A DNA stretch of 64,000 bases from Deltaproteobacteria bacterium (lineage in GTDB: Bacteria; Desulfobacterota; Binatia; UBA9968; JAJDTQ01). The notes under the pieces were generated by a model. The model did not search any database. It was not told the origin of the DNA and saw only the letters and a program-made list of their open reading frames with translations. Made by a program: the position numbers and the translations under genes. The stretch covers positions 1 to 64,000 of the forward strand of contig JAPPNF010000006.1 in the NCBI GenBank assembly GCA_028818755.1, in the 5' to 3' direction. This document shows positions 47,588-56,169 of the stretch, one piece after another (position 1 is the stretch's first letter; each line of letters begins with the position of its first letter).

Positions 47588-49462
47588 TTGCCGGATCGCA
47601 AGAGTTCACGGGAATCGACAGGACCACCTGCCTACCCGGATACGGGTAGTGAGGGCAGCACGGGTCCGCGGACATCCTCGCCGCCTTCTGCCCAAGTCCG
47701 CTCTGAATACGATAACCCGGAATACCCGGAATTCGAAGTTCACGACGTAGTGGCCGGCTACGACAGCGCCGCAACTGCTCTCGTGTCCGAGTACGAGCGC
47801 GTTTCATTCGAAAACGTACACGCCCCCGTACTCAAGTGGCTGCCGCAGTCGCCCGCTTGGGTCCTCGACGTGGGTGCGGGCAGCGGGCGGGACGCGGCGT
47901 GGTTCGCGGAAAACGGACACCACGTCGTCGCGGTCGAGCCGTCACGGGGACTACGCGCCGTTGGGAAGGCCCACCACGGATCATCCGCCATCAAGTGGAT
48001 TAGTGATGAGCTTCCGGCGCTATCCAAGGTCGTACGCTCGAAGCTCACGTTTGACTTGGTATGGCTCAGTGCGGTGTGGACGCACGTACCGCCGAAAGCC
48101 CGCCGTCGGGCTTTCCGCAAGCTGGTCTCCCTGATGAGTCCTGGCGGCAGCATGATGTTGAGCCTGCGTCACGGACCTGCCCCTCGGGGACGTCCCATGC
48201 ACTCGGCGGAACCTGGTGAGATCGAGACACTGGCCCAGGAACACGGCCTGCAGATCGTCGGCATCCAGCACCAACAAGACGCAAGCAAACGGCCCGGTAT
48301 CACGTGGGATGTGATCTGGCTCCGGCTCCCCGACGACGGCACCGGGGCGCTTCCGCTGCTCCGCCACATTGTGTTCAAGGACCAGAAGTCCTCCACCTAC
48401 AAGCTCGCCTTGCTGAGAGTGCTGCTTCGTATCGCCGACGGCACGGGGGGTTTCGTTCGCCAGCAGGGCGAACACCACGTAGACCTGCCGCTTGGCCTCG
48501 TGGCGCTCTTCTGGGTCCGCGCGTTTCGGCAACTGGTCGCGGAAGGGTTCCCCCAACACCCCAAGGGCAACAGGCACCTCAGTTTCGCGAAAGATGCCTT
48601 CCATGGCCTGGGAACCCGATCGCCCTACGACCTCCGGATAGGACAGCAGTTCACCGGCGACGACGCCGAAAACCTGGCGGTAGCAATCCGTGATGCCGTG
48701 GACTGCATACGGAGAATGCCGGCCACGTACATTACCTACCCAAGAAGCGACATGCCCGTGTTCCCAACCAGGCGGAAGGGACCGGTAAGGCTCCGCGACA
48801 GCCTTCGGCTCGATGAGTCGTTCCTCTGGTCCTTCGGCACGTTTTCCGTCCCCCTCAACCTGTGGCGGGCGATGTCCCGATACGCTCCGTGGATCGAACC
48901 CGCCATACTGAACGAGTGGGTCCATGTCATGCGCGGTTATGAAAGGACGCCGACCGAAGGAGCGCCGACCCCTTGGGACAACTATATGGGTGCTTTACGG
49001 TGGCTGGTGCCGGACCACGACACGAGTTTCGTCCGGCAACTGGCGGAAGACATGCGCAAGGGCGACTCCAGGCTGTTCTGCGTATGGACCGGACGCCGGT
49101 TGACTCACGCCTTCGATATCGACCACTGCTTCCCCTTCGCTGCATGGCCGTGCAACGATCTTTGGAACCTGCTCCCGAGCTACCCGGCCACGAACCGGCG
49201 CAAGGGTGATCAGCTTCCAACGCGACACGCCCTCGAAGAAGCTGAACCACGCATACTCGACTGGTGGGACAAGGCCTACAGGCAAGGACCGGCCATAAAC
49301 CAGCGGTTCATCGAAGAGTGCAGGAGCGCCCTCCCGATGGCTGTGTCCGACAATGGTGACGTTACGCTCGAATCGGTATTTGAAGGCGTGACGTTCCAGC
49401 AGATGGTGCTGAAACGAGATCAACAGCTTTCGGAGTGGCAGCCAGACCGAGCGGGACGGTAA
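47588..49462 (+). CDS. SAM methyltransferase-HNH endonuclease fusion
   Basis: A 624-residue protein joining two enzymatic parts. Residues about 50-235 are a class I methyltransferase (motif I VLDVGAGSGRDAAWFAENGHHVVAVEPS, post-I DLVWLSAVWTHVP) of the Methyltransf_11 style, without a DNA-methyltransferase NPPY. A middle region of about 240 residues is unassigned. The C-terminus has an HNH motif, FDIDHCFPFAAWPCNDLW followed by NLLPSYPATNRRKGDQLP, with His, Asn and Asn. The first start in frame is TTG at 47588, preceded by TTAAG. Divergent from carbonic anhydrase, next to a Smr gene. A modification-plus-cleavage role is inferred. Confidence 0.78.
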   Translation: MPDRKSSRESTGPPAYPDTGSEGSTGPRTSSPPSAQVRSEYDNPEYPEFEVHDVVAGYDSAATALVSEYERVSFENVHAPVLKWLPQSPAWVLDVGAGSGRDAAWFAENGHHVVAVEPSRGLRAVGKAHHGSSAIKWISDELPALSKVVRSKLTFDLVWLSAVWTHVPPKARRRAFRKLVSLMSPGGSMMLSLRHGPAPRGRPMHSAEPGEIETLAQEHGLQIVGIQHQQDASKRPGITWDVIWLRLPDDGTGALPLLRHIVFKDQKSSTYKLALLRVLLRIADGTGGFVRQQGEHHVDLPLGLVALFWVRAFRQLVAEGFPQHPKGNRHLSFAKDAFHGLGTRSPYDLRIGQQFTGDDAENLAVAIRDAVDCIRRMPATYITYPRSDMPVFPTRRKGPVRLRDSLRLDESFLWSFGTFSVPLNLWRAMSRYAPWIEPAILNEWVHVMRGYERTPTEGAPTPWDNYMGALRWLVPDHDTSFVRQLAEDMRKGDSRLFCVWTGRRLTHAFDIDHCFPFAAWPCNDLWNLLPSYPATNRRKGDQLPTRHALEEAEPRILDWWDKAYRQGPAINQRFIEECRSALPMAVSDNGDVTLESVFEGVTFQQMVLKRDQQLSEWQPDRAGR

Positions 49463-49531
49463 CTGGCCAGGGCGAAAGGAATCGCTATTCACGCAGAAAA
49501 CATCGTTGCAACCCTCCGGCGCATCGCCGCC

Positions 49532-49882
49532 ATGCTCGCCGGGAAGGGCCGCAGCGTTCACGAAACCGCGCACGACCCCCACGACGATCCTCCACCCGAA
49601 GACAACCCCGTCGTCCTCCCCCTGGAGGACCACATCGACCTGCATCCGTTCGCGCCCAGAGACATCCCGAGCGTGGTGGAGGAGTATGTCTGGCAGTGCC
49701 ACGAGCAGGGGCTCCGGGAGGTGCGGCTCATTCACGGCCGCGGCAAAGGGGTGCAGCGCCGCATCGTGCAGTCAGCGCTGGAGAAGAACCCGCTGGTGGA
49801 GTCGTGCCACGACGCGCCCCCGGAGAGGGGCGGGTGGGGCGCGACGGTGGCGGTGATTCGCGCGAAGGAGCGCGGGGAGTAG
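49532..49882 (+). CDS. Smr-domain protein
   Basis: A 116-residue Smr (small MutS-related) domain protein. The core HIDLHPFAPRDIPSVVEEYVWQCHEQGLREVRLIHGRGKGVQRRIVQSALEKNPLVES contains the LDLH and IHGxG motifs; the HGRGKG segment is characteristic of the nicking or RNA-cleaving Smr fold. A short acidic/Pro linker leads in. It starts 70 bp after the methyltransferase-HNH gene. In-frame sequence continues upstream without a normal start, so the N-terminus is uncertain. Confidence 0.8.
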   Translation: MLAGKGRSVHETAHDPHDDPPPEDNPVVLPLEDHIDLHPFAPRDIPSVVEEYVWQCHEQGLREVRLIHGRGKGVQRRIVQSALEKNPLVESCHDAPPERGGWGATVAVIRAKERGE

Positions 49883-49920
49883 CGGGTCGCCGGGGTCAGG
49901 CTCGGCCCGGCCGCAGGCCG

Positions 49921-51084
49921 TTACGTCACCAGCTCATCCCCCCAGAGCCTTTCGAAAAACCGCTCCCAGGGCAGAATCCAGATGCCCTCACTCGTGCGCC
50001 GGGGAGCGTCTTCGTTGCAAACAACCACAGCCTGGGCGGGACGATGTTCGTCCATGTAAGCGCGCATGGCCCTGAGTTCTCCGGGACGGACGCGGGGGCT
50101 TCCCTTGACCTCGATGGCCACCTCGCCCGCGCGGCCGAGTACGAAGTCGCACTCCAGGCCCGACTTGGTGCGCCAGAAACGCACCGGGAAATCGTACTCG
50201 CGGTAGGAACGATAGGCAAGCAGCTCCATCAGCACTAGGTGCTCCAGGGCACGCCCGAAGTCGGCGCCGTGTTCGCGTTCGACCGGGCGTCCGGTCACAT
50301 GGCCGGCCACGCCGACATCGAAGAGGTAGAACTTCGGCGCGCGCGTGATGACCGCGCGCGAGCGACGCGGACTGAACGGCTCGACGAAGACGCCCAGCAG
50401 GGTATCCACGAGTATCTGGAAATACTCGCGCACGGTCTTGGAATCGACGCCGCAGTCCCTGGCGACGTTGCTGTAGTTCAGCAACTCTCCGTGGCAGAAA
50501 GACAACGCTTCGAAGAACCTTGAGAAGCCTGCGACGTTCCGTGTCAACCCTTCGTCGAAGACCTCCTCTTTCAGATAATCATCGACGTAACCCGCGAACG
50601 CACGCCGGTATCCAGTGGCATCATAGTGCTGCGGCACCAGCCCCCGGTTGAGCGCCCTCAACAGATCGAACTCCGGCACCTCCGGCCACGTCAGCGGATG
50701 GAGCTCGAAACGCCAGGCACGGCCGCCCAGCAGGTTGGCGCGGCCGCGCTTCAGCTTTCTGGCGCTGGAACCGCACAGTACGAAGCTCAACCCTTCGTTC
50801 TCGATCAGTCGGTGAACTTCGTCGAGAACGGCGGGCGCCTTCTGCACCTCGTCGACGATGATGGGGTTGGAGCGGGTCGCTTGATCGAATGCCGCCACGC
50901 GTTCCGAGAACGCCCACGGCGCCCGCGTGAGTTCCAGCATGAGCCGGGTGTCGAGCAGGTCGAACCGGGCCGCCTCGGGGAAAAGCGCGCGGAGCAAGGT
51001 GGACTTGCCGGTCTTGCGGGGTCCCCACAAGAAAGCGGACTGTCCCGGTGGCAGGTCCAGGCGGAGGGTCCGGTGGTAATGCAT
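49921..51084 (-). CDS. AAA_14/DUF4143 ATPase
   Basis: A 387-residue ATPase with Walker A LWGPRKTGKSTLLRALFP near residue 20 and a Walker B-like NPIIVDEVQKAP, the sensor FVLCGSSARKLKRGRANLLGGRAWRFEL and the DUF4143 nuclease-like end (RTKSGLECDFVLGRAGEVAIEVKGS). Unlike the paralogue at 43625, no extra insertion interrupts the SSARKLKRG motif. The two share only the fold, so they are not a recent duplication. Confidence 0.85.
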   Translation of the reverse strand: MHYHRTLRLDLPPGQSAFLWGPRKTGKSTLLRALFPEAARFDLLDTRLMLELTRAPWAFSERVAAFDQATRSNPIIVDEVQKAPAVLDEVHRLIENEGLSFVLCGSSARKLKRGRANLLGGRAWRFELHPLTWPEVPEFDLLRALNRGLVPQHYDATGYRRAFAGYVDDYLKEEVFDEGLTRNVAGFSRFFEALSFCHGELLNYSNVARDCGVDSKTVREYFQILVDTLLGVFVEPFSPRRSRAVITRAPKFYLFDVGVAGHVTGRPVEREHGADFGRALEHLVLMELLAYRSYREYDFPVRFWRTKSGLECDFVLGRAGEVAIEVKGSPRVRPGELRAMRAYMDEHRPAQAVVVCNEDAPRRTSEGIWILPWERFFERLWGDELVT

Positions 51085-51176
51085 CGCTCGGAGGTTGTTC
51101 CGAAATGGTCGTACTATTTCGGAATATACTCCGAATCAGCAAAATATTCCAAGCCCTCTGACTCCAATGGCGTCCT

Positions 51177-53570
51177 TCACGGTTTCCCCTCCGCCTCCCG
51201 CACCAGCGCCCTGATCCGGTCCGGGCTCAGCGGCAGCTCCTTGATCTGAATCCCCAGCGACGACAGGGCATTCGACACGGCGTTGGCCAGGGCGGCGCCG
51301 CAGGCGACGATGCCGCCTTCGCCGGCACCCTTGACGCCGAGGGGGTTGAGGGGCGAGGGGGAGTACTCGGTGATGATGCTCTCCACGGGCGGGATCTCGG
51401 TGGCGGACGGGAGCGGGTAGTCCAGCAGGGTCGTCGTCAATAGCTGGCCGTCCTCGTTGTAGGCCAACTCCTCCAACAGGGTGCCGCCGATGCCCTGGGC
51501 GGCGGCGCCGAGGGCCTGGCCGTGCACCAACAGGGGGTTGACCGCGCGGCCAACGTCTTCCAGCACCAGGTACCGCAGGATCTTCACCATTCCCGTCTCC
51601 GGGTCCACGGCGACGTGCACTAGGTGGCCGCCGTAGGTGTAGGTGAGCAGGTTGTTGTGGAAGTATTCGGTGGCCTCGAGGCCGGGTGCGGCGTCGCCGG
51701 GGGCCTTGCCCGGTTTTGTCATCTCCAGCAGGTCTCCGAGGCCCAGGAGCGGGCGGCCCGTCCCCGCCACATCAGCCCCCGGATTCCCGCTTTCGCGGGA
51801 ATGACGTTGGGTGTCCGACAGCCGCTGGTCGGTTCCCGCAGGGTAGACGCCTCCGTCACGGAACTCCAGCCCCGCGGGGTCGGTCTCCAGCCGCCGCGAC
51901 GCCACCTCCAACAAGCGCTTCTTCAGCGCATGGGCGGTGAGGTGCACGGCGTTGCCGGCCATGACGGTGCCGCGGCTGGAGTAGGTGCCGCCGCCCCAAG
52001 GCATGAGGTCGGTGTGGCCGTGGAATACGGTGATCCACTCCATGGGCACGCCCAGGGAGTCGGCGCAGATCTGCGCCATGATGGTCTCGTGGCCCTGCCC
52101 CAGGGTGGCGATGCCCAGGTAGACGGCCACGCTCTCGCGGCCGGTGACGGCGATGCGGGCGCCCTCGGACGGCCCGAGGCCGGTGTTCTTGACGAACCAG
52201 CCGATGCCGATGCCGTGGTAGCGCCCGTCCCGCTTCTGGCCCTGGAGGGGCTTCAACTCGTCCCAGCCGAACCGCTCCAGGGCGTGCTCCAGCGCCCGCG
52301 GGTAGTCGCCGCTGTCGAACACGGTGGAGGCGATGCCGGGCCGGGTGGGTCCCAACTCGTAGGGGATCTCCTCGGGCTGGATGAGGTTCTTGCGGCGCAG
52401 GTCGATGGGGTCCATGCCCAGGTCCCCGGCCACCATGTCGAGCATGCGCTCGCGGAAGTAGCAGGACTCGTAGCGCCCGGGCGCGCGGTAGGTGCCCACC
52501 CCCATCTTGTTGGTCATGACGCAGCGGATGTGGGCCTCGTAGGCCGGGATCCGGTAGGGGCCGGGCAACACGCCGGCGGTGGAGGCCGGCACCAGCCCGC
52601 CGTGGGTGCGGATGTGCGCGCCCATGTCACCGTGGATGTGGGCGCGCATGCCCAGCAGCGTGCCGTCGTTCCGCGCGGCGATCTCCAGTTCGCAGCGCAC
52701 CTCCCGCGAGTGGTTGGCCGCCATCAGGTGCTCGCGCCGGTCCTCGATCCACTTGACCGGCCGCCCGAGCTTCATGGCGGCGTAGGGGATCAGGTAGTCC
52801 TCCGGGTAGAACTCGCCGCGGATGCCGAAGCCGCCGCCCACGTCGGGCTCGACGAAGTGGATACGGTGCTCCGGCATCTCCAGCAGCGACGACAGCACCG
52901 CGCGGTTGAAGTGCGCCACCTTGGTCATGCCCCACACCGTCAACTCGTTCCGCCCGGCGTCCCAGGATGCCACCAGGCCCCGGGTCTCCATGGGGTTGCC
53001 GGTGTGGCGGTGCGTCCGCAGCACCTCCTTGCGGGTGTACTCCGCGTCGCGGAACGCCCCCTCGACGTCCCCCAGCATGATGTCGTGGCCGCCAGCCACG
53101 TTGGTGCCCTGCTCCTCGTGAATGATCACGTCGCCGCGCAGCGCCGCCTCGACGTCCGGCACCACCGGCAGCGGCTCGTACTCCACCCCGATCAGGTCGG
53201 CCCCGTCCTCGGCCACGTAGCGGTCCACCGCCGCCACCAGCGCCACCGGCTCGCCCACGTAGGCGACTTTGCCCCGGGCCAGCGGGTACTGCAGGAAGCG
53301 GTCCAGCCCGTCCAGTTGGTACATGCGCAGCGGGATCGGCTTGACGCCCGCCGGCAAATCGGCAAAGGTGAGCACGCCGACGACCCCCGCGAGCTTCAGG
53401 GCCTCCGACACGTCCACCGACTTGATGCGCGCGTGCGCGTGCGGGCTCCGCAGGACGGCCGCGTACAGCATCCCGGGCAGCTTCACGTCGTCGATGAACG
53501 TGGCCTTGCCGGTCAGGAAACGAACGTCCTCGCCGCGCCGTATCGGCGCCCCGATGTAAGTCTGCGTCAT
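51177..53570 (-). CDS. CoxL/xanthine dehydrogenase-type molybdenum-binding subunit with an in-frame REP
   Basis: A 797-residue large subunit of the xanthine oxidase family. The Ald_Xan_dh_C N-terminal domain (GAPIRRGEDVRFLTGKATFIDDVKLPGMLYAAVLRSPHAHARI) is followed by MoCo-binding segments GGGFGIRGEFYPED, GTYRAPGRYES and the catalytic Glu in VKGAGEGGIVACG. The form I CO dehydrogenase signature AYXCSFR is absent, so the substrate is probably not CO. Residues near 590 read QRHSRESGNPG, the translation of a REP at 51776-51807. No small or medium subunit genes adjoin it. ATG at 53570 chosen; upstream frame is REP sequence. Confidence 0.85.
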   Translation of the reverse strand: MTQTYIGAPIRRGEDVRFLTGKATFIDDVKLPGMLYAAVLRSPHAHARIKSVDVSEALKLAGVVGVLTFADLPAGVKPIPLRMYQLDGLDRFLQYPLARGKVAYVGEPVALVAAVDRYVAEDGADLIGVEYEPLPVVPDVEAALRGDVIIHEEQGTNVAGGHDIMLGDVEGAFRDAEYTRKEVLRTHRHTGNPMETRGLVASWDAGRNELTVWGMTKVAHFNRAVLSSLLEMPEHRIHFVEPDVGGGFGIRGEFYPEDYLIPYAAMKLGRPVKWIEDRREHLMAANHSREVRCELEIAARNDGTLLGMRAHIHGDMGAHIRTHGGLVPASTAGVLPGPYRIPAYEAHIRCVMTNKMGVGTYRAPGRYESCYFRERMLDMVAGDLGMDPIDLRRKNLIQPEEIPYELGPTRPGIASTVFDSGDYPRALEHALERFGWDELKPLQGQKRDGRYHGIGIGWFVKNTGLGPSEGARIAVTGRESVAVYLGIATLGQGHETIMAQICADSLGVPMEWITVFHGHTDLMPWGGGTYSSRGTVMAGNAVHLTAHALKKRLLEVASRRLETDPAGLEFRDGGVYPAGTDQRLSDTQRHSRESGNPGADVAGTGRPLLGLGDLLEMTKPGKAPGDAAPGLEATEYFHNNLLTYTYGGHLVHVAVDPETGMVKILRYLVLEDVGRAVNPLLVHGQALGAAAQGIGGTLLEELAYNEDGQLLTTTLLDYPLPSATEIPPVESIITEYSPSPLNPLGVKGAGEGGIVACGAALANAVSNALSSLGIQIKELPLSPDRIRALVREAEGKP
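51776..51807. repeat. REP unit inserted in the coxL-type gene
   Basis: CCCGGATTCCCGCTTTCGCG and its continuation GGGAATGACG form a complete REP unit, open in the coding frame of the minus-strand gene, giving HSRESGNPG. It has the same core as the intergenic copies at 5017-5040 and 53622-53715. Confidence 0.8.
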
Positions 53571-53621
53571 GTGCTGCTCCAAGGGTTGCCCTGAAAGTCC
53601 ACCGGACCCCGAAGCCAGCCC

Positions 53622-53715
53622 TTCCCGCGAAAGCGGGAATCCAGGGGCGGGGGACACGGCGTCCGTGTTTCCCGGCCCCACCCCACCTGGATTCCCGCTT
53701 TCGCGGGAATGACGG
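53622..53715. repeat. REP pair upstream of the coxL-type gene
   Basis: TTCCCGCGAAAGCGGGAATC at 53622 and GGATTCCCGCTTTCGCGGGA at about 53689 face each other with 43 bp between. It fills the space between the divergent coxL-type gene and the membrane-protein gene. Confidence 0.8.
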
Positions 53716-53779
53716 AGGGGGGACCGGGCTCCGCAGAAGGATACAACACTAGTACACGCGTGTCGCGTTTCGCAAAACG

Positions 53780-55105
53780 ATGTTCCTCTTGAAGCAATTC
53801 ACCCGCCCGGAGACCCTGTTCGTGCTTCTGTGGGGGAGCCAGCTTGTCAGGATGACCTGGCCGTCCACGGCCACGGACCTCGCCGGGGCGGTGCTCGCGG
53901 CGGCGTTCATCCTGCGGGTGTTCCTGTTCCTGCGAAGGGCGACCATCGTCCTGTGCTGCACCCTCGCCGCCCTGGCCGCCGCGCTCATCTTCATCTACGG
54001 CGGCCCGGCCAACGTGCTGGTGGGGTTCAAGGCGGCGCCCATGTTCGCGGGCTTCTTCGGCAGCATCGTGCTGCTGCGCGCCACCGGCGAGCAGCTCCAG
54101 CAAATCGCCCAGGCGCGCGCGCTGTTCGCGCGACTCAAGCCGGACCACCGGCTGGGCGGCTTCCTGGTGGGCAGCCACCTCCTGGCGGTGGTGCTGGGAC
54201 CCGGCGCCTACGCCATCACCGCCCCCATCATCGGCGAGAGCAAGGTGGAGAACGAGCACCTCGCCGCCATGCGCGCCTGCCATCGCGGCGGCGGCGTGGC
54301 CGGCCTGTGGTCGCCGTTCTGGATCGCCATGGCGCTGTCGTCCCAGTACGTGCCGGGGGTGCCCCTGTGGCACACCATGGCGCTGGGCATATCCATGGCC
54401 GCGTGCGCGCTCACGGCCTCCCACGTGCTCTTCGCGCCGGAACCGAGCGTCGCCCTGCTGTGGCGGGCGCTCCGGAGCCTCCAGCCCATCGTCCCGCCGG
54501 TGGCGGTGTGCGTCCTGTCGGTGGCGCTGCTGTCGGGGGTCACGGTGTTGTCGGGCCTGGAGGCGCTGATCGTGAGCGTGCCGGTCCTGTGCGCCCTGGC
54601 CCTCCTGGCCAAGGGCCGGCGCGCGTTCGTGACCGGCGTGGCCAACACCTACCGGGGCACCGCCCACGTCGGCAACGAGATCTCGATCCTGACCATCTCG
54701 CTGGCCCTGGGCGGGGTGATCCGGTACGTCTTTGCCGAGACCGGGACCACCGACTGGATCGGCGGCCTCGACCTGCCCGCCGCGGCCGTCATCGCCATCA
54801 TGATCGGCGCCACCTCCCTCGGCGCCCTGATCGGCGTGCACCAGATCGTGTCGGTGTCGCTGCTGCTGTCGGTGTTCACGGACCTGCCGGTGCGCGTGGC
54901 CGGCGTGGTGCTCATCGAGAGCACGCTGGCGGCCTGGTCCTGCTCGTCCATCATCGGCCTTTCCGCCATCATGGTCGGCACCGCCACCGCCATGTTCCAC
55001 GTCACCCCGGGACAGGTCATCCTCGGTCCCAACCTCAAGTTCGCCGTCCTGTTCGCCTTGGGCGCCATCCTGGTGCTGGCGGGAGTGAACGCGCTGCTGG
55101 TGTAG
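53780..55105 (+). CDS. Polytopic inner-membrane protein, unrecognised
   Basis: A 441-residue protein with roughly eleven or twelve hydrophobic segments, no signal peptide. It has several Gly-rich helices (GGPANVLVGFKAAPMFAGFFGSIVLL, VLGPGAYAITAPIIGESK) and repeat-like blocks with IMIGATSLGALIGVHQIVSVSLLLSVF, reminiscent of ion-coupled transporters of the anion/tricarboxylate kind. I cannot name the family. It is flanked by REP sequence and a VOC gene. Confidence 0.65.
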   Translation: MFLLKQFTRPETLFVLLWGSQLVRMTWPSTATDLAGAVLAAAFILRVFLFLRRATIVLCCTLAALAAALIFIYGGPANVLVGFKAAPMFAGFFGSIVLLRATGEQLQQIAQARALFARLKPDHRLGGFLVGSHLLAVVLGPGAYAITAPIIGESKVENEHLAAMRACHRGGGVAGLWSPFWIAMALSSQYVPGVPLWHTMALGISMAACALTASHVLFAPEPSVALLWRALRSLQPIVPPVAVCVLSVALLSGVTVLSGLEALIVSVPVLCALALLAKGRRAFVTGVANTYRGTAHVGNEISILTISLALGGVIRYVFAETGTTDWIGGLDLPAAAVIAIMIGATSLGALIGVHQIVSVSLLLSVFTDLPVRVAGVVLIESTLAAWSCSSIIGLSAIMVGTATAMFHVTPGQVILGPNLKFAVLFALGAILVLAGVNALLV

Positions 55106-55234
55106 GCGAGATGGCGTCCTCAACGACGGCTGGTCGTCATCCGTCACCTTGGCGCAACAGTCGAAATGTGGAAAACTACGAGAACATTGGCCCGTTGAAC
55201 AAGGGAAGATCGGAAAGTAAGGGAAGAGAACCGC

Positions 55235-55669
55235 ATGACCAGTCTGGCCAAGGAAACCAGGGCGACGATGATTCCGTGCCTCCGCTACCACGACGCGGTC
55301 AAGGCCATCGACTGGCTGTGCGAGGCGTTCGGCTTCGAGCGGCACCTTGTGGTGCCGGGCGAGGGCGGCCTCATCCTCCACGCCCAGCTCGCGTTCGGCA
55401 ACGGCATGGTGATGCTGGGCTCGGCCCGAGACGACGACCACGGGGTGCTGCACCGGCCCGTGGCCAAACCCGGCGATCCGGTGTCGCAGACCATCTACCT
55501 CATCGTCTCCGACGTGGACGCGCACCATGCCAGGGCCGTCGCCGCGGGCGCCGAGATCGTCATGGCCCCGGAGGACCAGGAACACGGCGGCCGGCTCTAC
55601 TGCTGCCGCGACCCGGAAGGCAACCTCTGGTGCTTCGGCAGCTACGACCCCTGGGAAGAGACCGCGTAA
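55235..55669 (+). CDS. VOC-family protein (glyoxalase/PhnB-like)
   Basis: A 144-residue vicinal-oxygen-chelate fold protein of the PhnB/bleomycin-resistance-like group. The first half begins MIPCLRYHDAVKAIDWLCEAFGFERHLVVPGEGGLILHAQLAFGNGMVMLGS and the second has SDVDAHHARAVAAGAEIVMAPEDQEHGGRLYCCRDPEGNLWCFGSYDPW. Metal-ligand His and Glu are plausible. It starts after the membrane-protein gene on the same strand. Substrate unknown. Confidence 0.88.
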   Translation: MTSLAKETRATMIPCLRYHDAVKAIDWLCEAFGFERHLVVPGEGGLILHAQLAFGNGMVMLGSARDDDHGVLHRPVAKPGDPVSQTIYLIVSDVDAHHARAVAAGAEIVMAPEDQEHGGRLYCCRDPEGNLWCFGSYDPWEETA

Positions 55670-55680
55670 AGGAGAACACC

Positions 55681-56163
55681 ATGACCAGAGTCGTCAAGAT
55701 AGTGACAGTCGTCGCCCTGTGTCTCGCTTTGAGCGGCGTGGTGTCGGTAAACAGGGCGCGTGCGGCGGACGACGCCGTTTCGAAGCACATGGTGGCGCAG
55801 GCCATGCTAACGGCCCACTTCATCGCGGCCGCCCTCAAGGCGGGCATGAGCAAGGACGAGATCAACGCGGCGCTGACAAAGGTGGCGGCGGGGTCGGCCA
55901 TCTCCGAGTTCTGGATCAGCGACGACAAGGGCGGCATCGAGTTCACAAACATCCCGAGCATGAGCTTCAAATTTCCCACCGACCCGGCCGGCAAGAGCCA
56001 GGCCGCTCCGTTCGCGGCCTTGTTGAACGGCAGCAAGACCGTGGTGGTGCAAGGCTTCCAGGCCCGTGAGTTCGACGGCAAGATGTTCAAGTACGTGGGG
56101 GTCGCCGGCGTCGACAAGCGCCGCATCGTGCAGGTGGGCGTGTCCAAGGCCGACGCGCGCTGA
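55681..56163 (+). CDS. Small exported sensory-like protein
   Basis: A 160-residue protein with a signal peptide (MTRVVKIVTVVALCLALSGV then VSVNRARAAD). The mature part, SKHMVAQAMLTAHFIAAALKAGMSKDEINAALTKVAAGSAISEFWISDDKGGIEFTNIPSMSFKFPTD, resembles a periplasmic sensor (Cache/PAS-like) fold without a kinase or receiver. AAAGGAGA precedes the ATG. It ends six bases before the start of the outer-membrane barrel gene. A role as periplasmic ligand-binding partner is inferred. Confidence 0.6.
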   Translation: MTRVVKIVTVVALCLALSGVVSVNRARAADDAVSKHMVAQAMLTAHFIAAALKAGMSKDEINAALTKVAAGSAISEFWISDDKGGIEFTNIPSMSFKFPTDPAGKSQAAPFAALLNGSKTVVVQGFQAREFDGKMFKYVGVAGVDKRRIVQVGVSKADAR

Positions 56164-56169
56164 GGGCCC

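Noticed and set aside
51177-53570. Form I carbon monoxide dehydrogenase large subunit
   Set aside because: The AYXCSFR active-site signature is absent and small and medium subunit genes are missing, so a CO role is not supported.
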